A DNA stretch of 64,000 nt from Rhynchospora pubera (Eukaryota > Streptophyta > Magnoliopsida > Poales > Cyperaceae), in NCBI GenBank assembly GCA_028095005.1, contig CM051462.1:236648973-236712972 (forward strand), written 5' to 3'. This document shows positions 23,000 through 33,959 of the stretch, piece after piece. Each line of letters starts with the position of its first letter. Positions within the stretch are counted from its first letter, which is position 1. A model generated the notes under the pieces. It had not been told where the DNA came from and made no database searches. It was given only the letters and a program-made list of their open reading frames with translations. Made by a program: the position numbers and the translations under genes.

Positions 23000-23900
23000 T
23001 ATGGCAACTGGGTTGCCAAAATTTCAGTTTATGAGCGAACTTTAATTGTATTTCTTCTGCTGCTAGCAGAATTATTTACCTAAAACCAACAATATTAACT
23101 TAAGAAAGAATCTCATCTAGTCTGAATTCAATTGTAGTTTCAATGCTTATAAATGAGCACCTAATCCAAAATTAATTAGGCATGACCGCATGAGTCAAAT
23201 TGCAACACCCTCTACGATACACTAGAAATTTGAAAATTCCTGCATACACCAATCTTTGTTAACTTAGAAACAGAAATCAGTAAATTTTATCATTAAGCTA
23301 CTCAAATGAAAAATAATAATGATAAACAAAGGCAATTGAGCAAGCAACACATTTGAAAGATTCAAATTATTACAGTAACTAAGAAATTGCTTGCATTTAC
23401 ATAGAGAAAAGAACTTTCTACCAGTTGATCAAATCCTTACAATTACCAATCATATTTTCTCAGTTGAGCAAAAAATTGATGCATGAAGGCTCATAATTAA
23501 GTTTATATAATGCAAAAATTCTGTATCTAAGAGACTTCAGTAAGTGCATACCAAGTCTTCATGTAAAATTTCTTCCTGTAAATGGATTCCTGCAGTGAAC
23601 CTGATTTTATCCTTGGTGATGACACGAAGTGAAAACCCCACGCGGGCAGAAAGAGATGAGCCGGTGAGGAAGGCCAGCAGGAAAACCAGAAGATTCACCG
23701 GACCAAGACCACACGGTCCACACAGAACTCTGAGATCAATCCGAGCCACCGAGGTGGGTGTGCGACTGGCGCTGACTAAGACAGGTTTTCGACCAATAAC
23801 CATCAATAATCGCTCCACCTTCCTCCGCCGCCGCCCATCGCTCACTCTCTGTCTCTCTCTATCACTCCACCTTCCTCCTCCGCCGCCCATCGCTCACTCT
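22915..23900 (-). CDS. Possible two-exon gene of unknown function, 5' end at about 23890
   Basis: The minus-strand frame 23890-23537 starts in a CT/GA-rich leader and encodes a basic N-terminus. It then has one hydrophobic span, NLLVFLLAFLTG, followed by VGFSLRVITKDKIRFTAGIH. It ends LHEDL at a good donor (GACTTG|GTATGC at about 23540). Downstream at about 23005-22935, another minus-strand frame reads AEIGLGMAELYEILLPILEN, two or three residues before a stop. It has an AG acceptor just before it, but the codon phase does not join neatly to the first exon, so a missing exon or decay is likely. I do not recognise the protein. A tandem duplicate of the CT-rich leader (about 23830-23920) is also present. 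Confidence 0.3.
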
Positions 23901-24358
23901 CTCTCTCTATCGCTCCACCTTTCTGTTTTGTTTTTCTTTTTTCATTAATTGTTACGCTGAGGATGGGTTGATAAAAAGAATGGAGCAAAGGATCATGCGG
24001 CGAGAGGAGAAGAACCACTATATTCACATATAAAATAGTGATGGCGGCGAGAGGATCCGGTCTCGACTGCGCGGAGGATAGACGAAATAAGCGAAGAGAC
24101 GGTTCGAGTAAATGGACTATTTTGCCCTTCCGCCAAAATTGTTCTGTTAAATTTAATGGAGAAGGTTACAGGTGCAAAATTTATTATGTAATTCGAGGCC
24201 GTCTGATTAATAACAAATGGACGGTCTCTATTTTTGGTGTCCACATTAGAATTTCCCATATTATTATACTTTAATAAAATATTACATAAATTTAAATTTG
24301 AAGGAATATGAATTTATATTCAAACTTTTATAGTCTCTGTTTTTGAATTAAATTTTAG

Positions 24359-25718
24359 GGTTAATTAGATTTATGCCACTGTGAAAATTTGAAATTAGTA
24401 AAATGTCATCACTAAATGACAAATTAGTTTTATGCTATTGTGAAAAAGTTAAAATTAGTTTTTTGCCACCGAAAAATTGATTTGCCAATTTCACCCTTTT
24501 AAATATGCCACTACAAAAATTTAAAATTAGAAAAATGCCATTACTATATAATAAATTAGTTTTATGCCACTACAAAACTTTGAAATTAGAAAAATGTCAT
24601 CACTAAATGATAAATTAGTTTTATGCCATACAAATTAATTAAAATGAGTCTTGTTCCATGTAAAAATATAAAAAATAGTTTTATGTCATTATAACGATGC
24701 ATGGAATTTGATATAAAACGTCGTGTATTAATAATTATCAAGCTAAGTATATACAGCAAAAAAAAAACAGCATTTCTAACAACGTCAAAATGCTTCTCAT
24801 TAAAAAATAACGGATGAAATATTGCCAAAAAAATGCCTTTAACACTTTGTCATTCTGACACATGTCAATCATTCCTAATATATTTCTCTCTCCTTTAATT
24901 AAGCCTTTTATTTATGTAAACAAACCCTCCTTACGGCAGTGATTTATTGGAATTAACAAGGGCAATATTGGATTTTTGAAAAATATTGAGAGCATTCATG
25001 ATGTTATTTTTAGAATTAAATTTTTTTTGGAATGAGATAATAGGGCTGTCAATGAAACCCGTTTATCCAACCCGTACCGTACCGTATAAGACGGGTATGG
25101 GTAAAGTTTTATTTTCGTTAAGTTAATGGGTACGGGTACGGGTAAGGAAATTTTTTCGTTAATTTAACGGGTATGGATACGGGTAAAAACTATTTCGTAT
25201 CGTTTTCATAACGGGTAATTGCCACAATTAAAAAGATACAATTACATAATACATATGACATCTTATATTGCATGATTGGTAAAAAAATATTGCTAGATTT
25301 TATTTAAGATTTATAATTCTTTCCATTCAGTGTACGAAAAAATAAAAAAGCATAAACCTAAAATATTCGCCACCATTGTTGCACTTTATTAATATACTTA
25401 TTGATATAATTTATTTATACAGACCGTACAAATTTTATTATATTTATATTCATTTTTTATCGTTACCGTATCCGTACCGTTAATTCTTAACGGGTACGGG
25501 TACGGCTATTTTTAACGAGTACGGGTAAAGAAAATTTTAACTGGTACGGTAATGAAAATACCTTCTACCGTACCGTACCGTACCCATTAACAGCCCTATG
25601 AGATAATGGCATATTTCTAATTTACATAATTTGTTGATGGCATAAATCTAATTTGCAATCTAACAATGGTATATCTCTAATTAGCTAATTTACACAGTGG
25701 CATAAAACCAATTAATCC
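24359..25718. mobile_element. Mutator-like TIR element hosting a hAT MITE
   Basis: The left end GGGTTAATTAGATTTATGCC, continuing ACTGTGAAAATTTGAAATTAG, is matched in reverse complement by the right end GGATTAATTGGTTTTATGCC, continuing ACTGTGTAAATTAGCTAATTAG. The flanking 9-mers TAAATTTTA (24350-24358) and TAAAATTTA (25719-25727) differ at one base and fit a Mutator-type 9-bp TSD. Internal left-side copies of TTTTATGCCAC(T/C) repeat about every 65-70 bp (24360-24640). No transposase is visible. Confidence 0.6.
25041..25598. mobile_element. hAT MITE, 558 bp, perfect 8-bp TSD, GGGTAC-rich ends
   Basis: Ends are TAGGGCTGTCAATG and CATTAACAGCCCTA, flanked by TGAGATAA on both sides (25033-25040 and 25599-25606). 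Subterminal regions are rich in ACGGGTACGGGTA on one side and its complement TACCGTACCGTACCG on the other, so the ends fold together. Many short subterminal repeats are usual for hAT transposase binding. No ORF. Confidence 0.88.
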
Positions 25719-25739
25719 TAAAATTTATTGTCTCCTTTA

Positions 25740-26480
25740 ACTTTTATAGTGATCCAATTCCTTAATGCATTAAAACTAACAGTCAAATCACTGTCTAAGA
25801 TGGACAATATAGCTTTCTTAAGAAAGTTAATTGACGCTTATCCTGAGCTTGCCGAATAGGTAGCTTACGGTAAACTACTAAAATTTTTTCTTGTTTCTTA
25901 GGAATATATGTATTTGTATTGTTTAGGTGTAAAATATCGACATAGTGGATATATTAATTGCGAAAGAGATACTTAGCGAGTTTGGGATAAAGAAGGCAAA
26001 TGAAGAAAAGAAAAGAGAGAGAGAGAGAGAGTGACAACTGACATGTTAACTTTATTTCCGATATTAATTTTAAAGATGAATAGATCTGAATAGAAGAAAT
26101 CTAAAAAATCCTCTAGTTAATTCTTAAAATTAAAATTTTCTCCTAATTGAAAGTATATTAAATTTAAGTATTTAACCTTTTTCTCATTTTTTTTCATTTT
26201 CCTTCATTATTGTTCTTTTCATTACGTAAAATTGCCAAGCCTCCACCGTTTCAACCTTTCATTTGACTGTCAGTTAAACAGACGCTAAATTTTGGTGAAA
26301 GTTTATGTTCAATAGGATAGTGAAGGTAAAATGCTAATTGCATTCAGTGACTGTTAATTAAAAAAATATAGAACCAAAAAGAAACAAAAGCGCGCAGATT
26401 ATCCGGGTTTGCCAGGTATTTCGGAATAATAATTTGTTGTTTATTTTTCGGTTACCATTTATTTTTGTAAATGGGGACGC
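25740..26480. other. AT-rich DNA, no gene seen
   Basis: Contains a (GA)n run at about 26010-26032 and unrelated AT-rich sequence. I see no exon. Confidence 0.5.
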
Positions 26481-26491
26481 ATTATTTATTA

Positions 26492-27488
26492 GGCAAAATC
26501 AGTGTATACCCTCGTAATCTTCCTCAATTAGCCATATACCCTCATACTTTTTAAAATTAGTAATTTACCCCTATAATCATCACTAGTATTGCCATTTGCC
26601 CTTTTTATTTATTTAAATAATATATTAATTCTAAATATTTAATTTTTAAAATTTAGGACCAATATGCCCCTTCCATTTCCGTCCTGTTTTTTTTTTTCTT
26701 CGCGATACATCTTCTATGCAAGGATACAAGACGATATTAAAACAAATCAAAACCAAATAAATGATGAAAATCATTGGAGCCCTTGTATTTAAAATTGCAT
26801 CTCCAAACCTACGCTTTGCAAACGTAGTTATTTCGTAAAGTTGCAACATCTTTTTTGTCATTATTAAATGCTCTTGCTCCGCTGCAATAAAATTAATATA
26901 ATGATTCTGTTATCCAATATCCATAGTTTAATGGGAGGTAAATTTAAAGGAGTTATCAGTATATTTTGACTTATGCCAATTGCCCTATCTTTAAAGAGTA
27001 TCTAGATCATCGATTCCTTGTTGAAGTAATATGCTTGTATTGAATCACCGGTGCAAAGATATTAATGCTTTCTAATTACTAGATATTCAATTTGTGCAAT
27101 CTATGACTGATTTAATATAAGTACATATTATTGGGATGTTCTCGCGCGACAATTTTCGAAGACAAGTGAACGACAACATACAAAAGGGTAAATAACGTAC
27201 TTCTAACAGCATTTGTTATTTTTTATTTCCATATTGTATTATATCTTTCCATATAAGATAATCATATGATGGTTTGAAGTCGAAGGGGAAAGGAGAGGGG
27301 GGGGGGCAGGGACATTTTAGTCTTAAATTTCCAAAAAATATTTTACAGAATTGATATATTATTTAAACTAATATAAAGGGTAAATGACAATATTAACAAT
27401 GATTAGAGGGATAAATTACTAATTTTAAAGAATATGAGGGTATATGGCTAATTAGAGAAGATTACAAGGATATATGGCTGATTTTGCC
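26492..27488. mobile_element. Mutator-like element, 997 bp, about 110-bp TIRs and perfect 9-bp TSD
   Basis: The left arm GGCAAAATCAGTGTATACCC, continuing through ATATACCCTCATACTTT and TAATTTACCCCTATAATC, pairs with the right arm ending AGATTACAAGGATATATGGC, then TGATTTTGCC. The direct repeat TATTTATTA flanks it (26483-26491 and 27489-27497). Long TIRs with a 9-bp TSD are diagnostic of MULEs. The only notable internal frame (26861-26646, minus, 71 codons) has no recognisable domain. Confidence 0.88.
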
Positions 27489-27873
27489 TATTTATTATGT
27501 TGGTGATTTATTTAAATACATAATTAGACGTTTCGCACATGGTTTCTTAAAACAACTACAGTGCATGATTGCATGACTTCAAAGAAACCAATTTCAAAAA
27601 GCAAATCGCTGAAAATAATGATCACATAAAACCCACTTTTGAAGAGCAAGAAGCTGGCATTCATCAACCAAACAGCATAAATCACATGAAGTGTTTTTTT
27701 TTATTTTTAAGAATATTTTTTAAAAGGAAGGAAAGATGATCAGTTATCATATTATTAGGAATAAAAATTGAAAAGATTGTGCGACTCAAAGCATTTTATT
27801 ATCTGGACCAGATCCAACCACTTGTCAAGAAAGTAATTAAATCTTAGAATATGCTACAGTTAGGCTCTCTCGG

Positions 27874-29489
27874 CCGAAATTTAAAAAAATAGTATTAAAT
27901 TAATATAATATATTAAAAATAATATCAATATAATAAGTTTAATATAAATAGTATCACGAGATCGGAATCCTGGATTCCGAACGTTAGATCGGAATCCAGG
28001 ATTCCGATCTAAGCTTTGATCGGATTCTGAGTTTCCGATCTAAGCTTAGATCGGAATCCGAGATTCCGATCTTAGCTTTTTAATTTTTTTATATATTATT
28101 TATTTATTTATTTATTTTATTAATTAGTTAAATAATTAGAAAAATAGATAATATATTGTAAAAATATTGAAAAAATATGGAAAAAATCAGGAATAATTAA
28201 ACTAAATTTTATATGTAATTTAGTATTTTTAGGAAAATTAAATTTTTTTTCCTTTTATTAGTTTATTAATTAGTTAATTAATTAGAAAAATAGATAATAT
28301 ATTCTAAAAATATTGAAAAAATATAAAAAAATCAGGAATAATTAAAAAAATTTTATATGTAATTTAGTATTTTTTTTTGGAAAATTAAATTTATTTTCCT
28401 TTTAATTAATTTATTTAATTAAATATAAATTTAATTACTTTATTTAATTAAAAAATGAATAATTAAGTATAAATTTTTAATTAATTTAAACAACCATTTG
28501 ATATGCGTCCCGGATGTCGTCCTCTGTATATATTATTTTCATATTATATATTAAACAATCATATCGAGTCTCATGATCAAGGAAGCACTTTCTGGATTGC
28601 GTTAGAAAGGAATCACAAGAGATTGATGTTTTACTAAGACGGAGAAGAAAGACTAAATTCACTTGATTTACTGCATTTCTCTTTTTAATGATTAATTTAT
28701 GATTTTAAAAACATTTTCAGTAGTTTAGAGTGGTTTTTAGGTTTGCAAACTTTCAAAGTGGATTTTGGAGGTCCAGAGAGTATTTTTTGGGTTTGAAAAT
28801 GGTCGTTACGGGGTTTCACCCTAGTAAAATGCGTAGATCTCGTCGCCAGCTTTCCGGAATGTCCTCGATCGCCCCAAACGGACCTTCCTATCAAAAGTTA
28901 AGCCTGTTTAAAGTTTTAATGTTCAAATTATGCCTTTGTATCCCTGCAAATGCAGAAAGAATTAATAAAACTTTGAACATTCTGAAAGGATTATGCCTTT
29001 GTTTCCCTGCAAATTTTGAAAATTTATAATCCTTTTTAAATGGTACAATTCATTTAATTAAATAAGTTATAAAAATTTATATTTTAATTAAATAAATTAA
29101 TTAAAATGAAAATAAATTTAATTTCTCCAAAAATACTAAATTACATATAAAATTTAATTTAATTATTCCTGATTTTTTCCATATTTTTTCAATATTTTTA
29201 CAATATATTATCTATTTTTTAATTATTTAACTAATTAATAAATTAAATAAATAAATAAATAAATAATATATAAAAAAAATTAAAAAGTTAAGATCGGAAT
29301 CTCGGATTCCGATCTAAGCTTAGATCGGAAACTCAGAATCCGATCAAAGCTTAGATCGGAATCCTGGATTCCGATCTAACATTCGGAATCCAGGATTCCG
29401 ATCTCGTGATACTATTTATATTAAACTTATTATATTGATATTATTTTTAATATATTATATTAATTTAATACTATTTTAAAATTTTTCGC
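27874..29489. mobile_element. Foldback Mutator-like element, about 600-bp arms, perfect 9-bp TSD
   Basis: The left arm (27874-28480) and the reverse complement of the right arm (29040-29489) run in register. They share AAATAGTATTAAATTAATAT, a block of GATCGGAATCC palindromes, a TTTATTTATTTATT tract and AAAAATAGATAATATATT. The flanking CTCTCTCGG (27865-27873 and 29490-29498) is a perfect 9-bp duplication. The left arm holds a second partial copy of itself (28140-28400), so it is internally duplicated. The centre (28500-29030) contains a GC-richer stretch and a pair of ATGCCTTTG(T)-containing direct repeats but no clear transposase. Confidence 0.88.
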
Positions 29490-29526
29490 CTCTCTCGGTG
29501 TTGTACAAAAATAATTGAGACTCATG

Positions 29527-29669
29527 GGCTTTGTTTGGATGGGGTTGGAAGAAGGAAGAAGGAAGAAGGAAGAAGGCCCAAAAAAAATTATAAACAATCC
29601 AAATTCTTCACAAAGTTACACACTTCCCAATACTTCTTCCCTTCTTCCCACACCTATCCAAACGCACCC
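29527..29669. mobile_element. Tourist-like MITE, 143 bp, 3-bp repeat ATG
   Basis: Ends are GGCTTTGTTTGGATG and, in reverse complement, GGGTGCGTTTGGATAGG. ATG lies on both sides. The interior has GAAGGAAGAAGGAAGAAGG and CAAAGTTACACACTTCCCAA. It is the same family as 44034-44197, in inverted internal orientation. Confidence 0.7.
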
Positions 29670-29689
29670 ATGAAGATTACTTTTATCCA

Positions 29690-30490
29690 TCTGTTTTGGA
29701 CATTTGGCAGTTTGGACATCATTTTATCAGAAAAGATTTGATCCGTTAGATTCAAATCGAAGGTACCAAATTTTTATTAGACCTTACCTTCAATTTTTAA
29801 AAAATTGTAGAGGATCCACGCCAAAGAGGACCCTCCACAAAAAAAGGTATTTAATCATGCATCTAGAGACTTGATTAGGCAAAGAAAAGGGAAAGGTTAG
29901 TTGGCATGCTTAGCACTAAGACAATGTTTATTGGCAGTTGACCTTGGAATCCAGCTTTCCAGTTTTTGCATTCGAACCCCTGAAAATGTAACATTTTGAC
30001 AATTACATCCTTGGTTTTGTTGGTGCGGACTTGGCTTTGTTCAAAGGGAAGCATAGGTTGGTTAGTATGAAATGTCAAGCAAGCGTGTTTATATGCTACT
30101 GCCCACGGTTACGATGTGAATGACAGAAATTATAAATAATTAAAAATATGATATACGTGACAATCATGGGTTTGAAGCTGTATGATCAAATGTGGACAAT
30201 ATATATCAATATTCTAAAATAATACAAACGGGGACGAAATTAATTTTACAATTTACATACATATATTATATATATATATATATATATATAATCAAACGTG
30301 GATCATACAAATCAATATTTTAAAATACTATACTAAAAGGACTTTTGCAATAGCACCAGTTGGCACACCTTCGCACCAAGCATGCAAATGAAGATTTTCG
30401 TTTTAATATTTTTCTTACGATTGACAAAGTACTTGTATTTTAATTTTTATATATTTTTTTCTCCATCTTGTACTTAACGTTTTTTAATAT
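29690..30490. other. AT-rich DNA with a (TA)n microsatellite, no gene seen
   Basis: A (TA)n run lies at about 30262-30292. Short open frames such as 29875-30078 lack recognisable domains. Confidence 0.5.
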
Positions 30491-30496
30491 ATTTTT

Positions 30497-30662
30497 GGAG
30501 CTGTTTGGATCCCATCGGAATTTGGAGAATTTCATATTCTTAGACATAAATTTATTATAAACAATCTAAACTCTTCACAAAGTTACACATTTTCCAATAA
30601 ATTTATGTCTAGGAATAAGAAATTCCCCAAATTTCCAAATTCCTAAGCGATCCAAACGGCCC
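30497..30662. mobile_element. Small MITE, 166 bp, 3-bp TSD TTT
   Basis: Ends are GGAGCTGTTTGGATC and, in reverse complement, GGGGCCGTTTGGATCG. Inside, CATAAATTTATTATAAACAA and CACAAAGTTACACA are shared with the 166-bp element at 44740-44905. TTT flanks both sides. The 3-bp TSD and the GTTTGGAT terminus suggest a PIF/Harbinger-type (Tourist-like) MITE. Confidence 0.75.
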
Positions 30663-30669
30663 CTTTAGT

Positions 30670-31400
30670 ATTCAGAATAAGTACTTGCATATTTGAAAAG
30701 AAATTAATACTGAATGAGATTTTATGGAGAACATCCCTCTTTTTTGTTTGTTTTATTATTTTTAAATGAAATTCGTTGGTAAATTAATAAAATGTTGAAT
30801 AACAATATTTGAATAATAAATAGTTTGTTCGATATCTTTAAAATTTGAAAGAGTGATAGAAAATTTGCTGTTTGAATACTAGATAAAAAAAAAGATAGCA
30901 TTTATTATTCTCAAATAAGAAAGTGTAAAGATAGCATTCACGAAAAAAATATTTATCTCTGCTTCTTTATAAATGCACATATTCAAGAGAGATTACATAT
31001 TAGATCTAGTATGTATCCACCAGTTTTTGTTGTTCGATCGATTAGATCTATGGTTGGATATCAATAGTTAGATAAAGCAACAATATATTTTGATTTTTTT
31101 ATCTAATATAAAAATAAATTGAGTAATATATCTACATGTATTATTGGTAGATTGAACAATATATTTTTATTGTCTAAATTTATTTTATTTCTTTATTTTC
31201 CCAGCATACACGGTATCTTTTGCTAGTAGAATAAATGTCGCTATTTTATTCCGTGATGGAATAGCGGGTTGTCAAACAGACTCTTGATTGTAGGACATTA
31301 ATTTCTGCAAACAAAAATAAATTATTTTCTAATTCATAAGATAGAATTCTGGAAACAAGATTGAAACAAACTTTCTATCGATCAAATGATATTGAAGGGA
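30670..31400. other. AT-rich DNA, no gene seen
   Basis: No exon-like or transposon-end signal was recognised. Confidence 0.5.
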
Positions 31401-31974
31401 GGCAGAAATTATTTTATATAGAATTTTTGACACCAAAAATTTTAATACACAGAATTATTTTATTTTTTTTTAATAAGAAGAAAGTTCCAACGCGTTTTAG
31501 AAAAGCGTATTTGAATTTCCCTTCTTACGCGTTTATGAAACGCGCTCAAGAGATTCGAACGTTTTTTATAAACGCGTACGAAGGAGAATAAATTTACCGC
31601 TTCAGTTACGTCTTTTGAGACGAGTCAGGCCTTCGTACGCGTTTATGAAACGTGTTCGGAGTCCTGGAGCGCGTTTCATAAACGCGTACGAAGGTCGTCT
31701 CTTTCAAAATCGAGTTATAGCCGTTTCATTTTTTTTTCGTTCGCCAGAGACGCCATAGACGCCAGAGAAAGAGAGAAAGAGAGAAAGAGAGAAGGAGAGA
31801 AGGAGAGAAGGGAATCCAGGCCAGGGCGAGAAGAAGAGGAACAAAAGCAGCGGCAGCCGCGAGAGAAAGAGAAGAGGAGAAGACAGCGGCAGCCGCGAGA
31901 GAAAGAGAAGAGGAGAAGGCAGCGGCAGCGGCAGCGGCGAACTTGCGACAGCAAGGTTTTGTATTTGTATTTTG

Positions 31975-32510
31975 TATTTGAAATAGTGATAATTGTTGAT
32001 AATTAGGGGTTTAGGGGTTTAGGGTTTAGATGAGATTGTTGATATTTGTGAAATAGTGAAACGGAATTGTGAAATAGTGATAATTGTTGATAATTGTATT
32101 TTGGATGAAATTGTGGAATAGTTGATAATTGATGTTAATTGATGAAATTGTGATGGAATTGTTGATAATTGATTAAATTGTGGAATTGTTCATAATTGAA
32201 TTAGTTAATTGATCATATGTATAAATGGAATTAGTTAATTGATCAATTATTTATTTATAATTGATGATAATTGATGAAATTGTGGAATTATTGAAAATTG
32301 ATTAAATTGTTGATAATCGATGCATGATGATAATTGATGAAATTGTTGATAATCGATGCATGATGATAATTGATGAAATTGTTGATAATTGTTATTAATT
32401 GATGCATGATGATAATTATGATAATTATGTATAAATGGAATTAGTTAGTAAATTGTTGAAATGGAATTAGTTAGTAAATTGTTGAAATAAAATGAAATTT
32501 ATATAGAAAA
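31975..32510. repeat. TTGATAATTGATGAAATTG-type minisatellite with a short telomere-like start
   Basis: The tract is built of GATAATTG(A)TG and AAATTGTTGATAATTG variants. It begins next to TTAGGGGTTTAGGGGTTTAG followed by GGTTTAG, a short run of degenerate plant telomere-type repeats. It lies just downstream (minus sense) of the zinc-finger ORF inside the TIR element. Confidence 0.75.
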
Positions 32511-32523
32511 ATTATGGTGCAAA

Positions 32524-33559
32524 TTAACATAGATTTTGACTATCTACATGTTGTAGAATTTCATCCCACCATGGTTGCTCATCTTCATCATTCGGTTGTT
32601 GTTGATTACTTGCACCAGTGTTGTCAGCGAACTGAGCGACTTCGTTCCAAAAAGCAGCATCATCTTCTTGTTGATTACTCGGAACAGTGTTGTCAACGAA
32701 TTGAGCGGCTTCGTTCCAAAAAGCCGCTTCGGTTTCTTCTTTTTCTATCTCTGCCATTCGGCTTGCTGCAATTTGTCGAAGTTCATCCCTCTTATTCATT
32801 TCTCTCAATTTTTGCTCTGATTTCTTCAGCCTTTTTTCCTTGCCTCTTCTTCCCTTATTTTTTTTTACGATCCATTTCTTCATTTCTTTCTTTAATAATC
32901 CTCTGCGTCTCTATGTCCCGAGCTCTTTGTTCATTCTCGTCGTGACGTTTGTGTTCATGGTAGTGGCCACGCAATATGTTTTCTTTGTAATTGAAAACTT
33001 GAGCACACCTTGTACAGCTCACTGTGTGGTCTCCATTAAAGTTGTATATTTTCTCGTAAACGGTCCAGTGAGTTGGTTCACACGAGAGGTAGGGTTTCGG
33101 TTGTTGTTGGGGGATGGGTTGAGGTTCTGTGTAATATTTTTTGTACCAGTCATATCGCCTTTCTCGGTTGAGATTCTTTTCGTGTTCCCGCCATCGCCAC
33201 TCCTGGTACTCCTTCTGTTCCCTTTCCGGCCCACCATTAATGTGCCATTGGTAGTGTATTTTTAACTCGAACACGTCCCCCTCTTCAGTCGTGTCTTCAT
33301 GGATGTTGTATTTCAAAGTGCGATAACAAGAGCGGCAAATTGCCTCGTATTCTCCGTTTTCTGGTTGATTTCTATTAGCAGGGTAATGGTAGAAAGTTGG
33401 CCAATACTCAATACGGGTTGCTCTTCGATAGTTTGGAACATCATTATTTGAGTTAGAGCTATTTCCTTTGTCCATTGTACTGAAGGTTTTAACAAGAGGG
33501 AGGTAGTAGGTGTTTGTGCATTCTAATTCAACAATGGCTGGTTTTATAAATAATTTCAC
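32524..33559 (-). pseudogene. Two BED-like zinc fingers, coiled coil and FWNE repeats; frame-shifted transposon ORF
   Basis: Frame 1 (33559-32855, 234 aa; alternative Met at 33475) has two similar finger motifs. The first is EYWPTFYHYP followed by CRSC (CX2C) and, about 28 residues on, HYQWH. The second is THWTVYEKIY followed by CTRC and a His-rich GHYHEHKRHD. Aromatic residues before CX2C...HX3-5H recall BED fingers, DNA-binding modules of hAT transposases. A highly charged helix follows (EQRARDIETQRIIKERNEEM). Frame 2 (32883-32524, 119 aa) continues it in another frame after an A9 run. It carries three copies of a motif written AAFWNEAAQF(V/A)DNT, AAFWNEVAQFADNT and QPWWDEILQHVDSQ. The helix likely spans the junction, so one or two A-run indels have split a single protein of about 350 aa. 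I know no family with this layout and no transposase catalytic triad is visible. An intron at the junction is possible. Confidence 0.55.
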
Positions 33560-33959
33560 CAGTTCAAAGATGACATTGTAAAATTAAATCTTGTCATGTC
33601 TTTTGCAGTTTTTATCAAAGCATGCTTGTACTTTTTTTCCTAAAAATTAAATAATACACCTTCGTACGCGTTTATAAAATGCGCTCCAGGACTTCGAACG
33701 CGTTTTATAAACGCGTACGAAGATCTGACAAACAAGGGGAAAGTGGACAACATCTCTCTTTTGTACGCGTTTTATAAAACACGTTCGAAGCTCTTGAGCG
33801 CGTCTCATAAACGCGTAAGAAAGGAAATTCAAATACGCTTTTCTAAAACGCGTTGGAACTTTCTTCTTATTAAAAATAAAATAAAATAATTCTGTGTATT
33901 AAAATTTTTGGTGTCAAATATTCTATATAAAATAATTCCTGGAAGGAGATTAGGAATCA

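Larger units (their letters stand above)
31402..33939 (-). mobile_element. Element with about 250-bp near-identical TIRs and a zinc-finger ORF
   Basis: The left end (from AAATTATTTTATATAGAAT, near 31406) and the reverse complement of the right end (near 33937) match almost base for base. The match runs through GACACCAAAAATTTTAATAC, AGAAAGTTCCAACGCG and a run of ACGCGTTTATAAAACGCG-like palindromes, to about 31700 on the left and 33655 on the right. A candidate 9-bp duplication is imperfect (TGAAGGGAG 31393-31401; TGGAAGGAG 33940-33948). The interior has a GA-rich leader-like stretch with a 35-bp direct duplication (31790-31930), a TTGATAAT-type minisatellite and a minus-strand ORF. The near-identity of the TIRs argues for recent mobility. 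Mutator-like is the best guess for the superfamily, without proof. Confidence 0.7.

Noticed and set aside
23544..23948. Plus-strand 134-codon ORF
   Set aside because: Basic low-complexity frame antisense to the better minus-strand candidate with a leader and donor. No domain seen.
27960..29405. GATCGGA strings resembling the start of a sequencing-adapter sequence
   Set aside because: They extend as GATCGGAATCC palindromes in a mobile element with perfect TSD. The sequence departs from adapters after the first bases, so they are genuine genomic repeats.
32006..32030. Telomere-type TTTAGGG repeats
   Set aside because: Only two or three degenerate units inside a transposon minisatellite. Not a telomere or a clear interstitial telomeric site.
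32514..33265. Plus-strand ORFs of 141-143 codons
   Set aside because: Hydrophobic antisense shadows of the zinc-finger/coiled-coil ORF on the minus strand.
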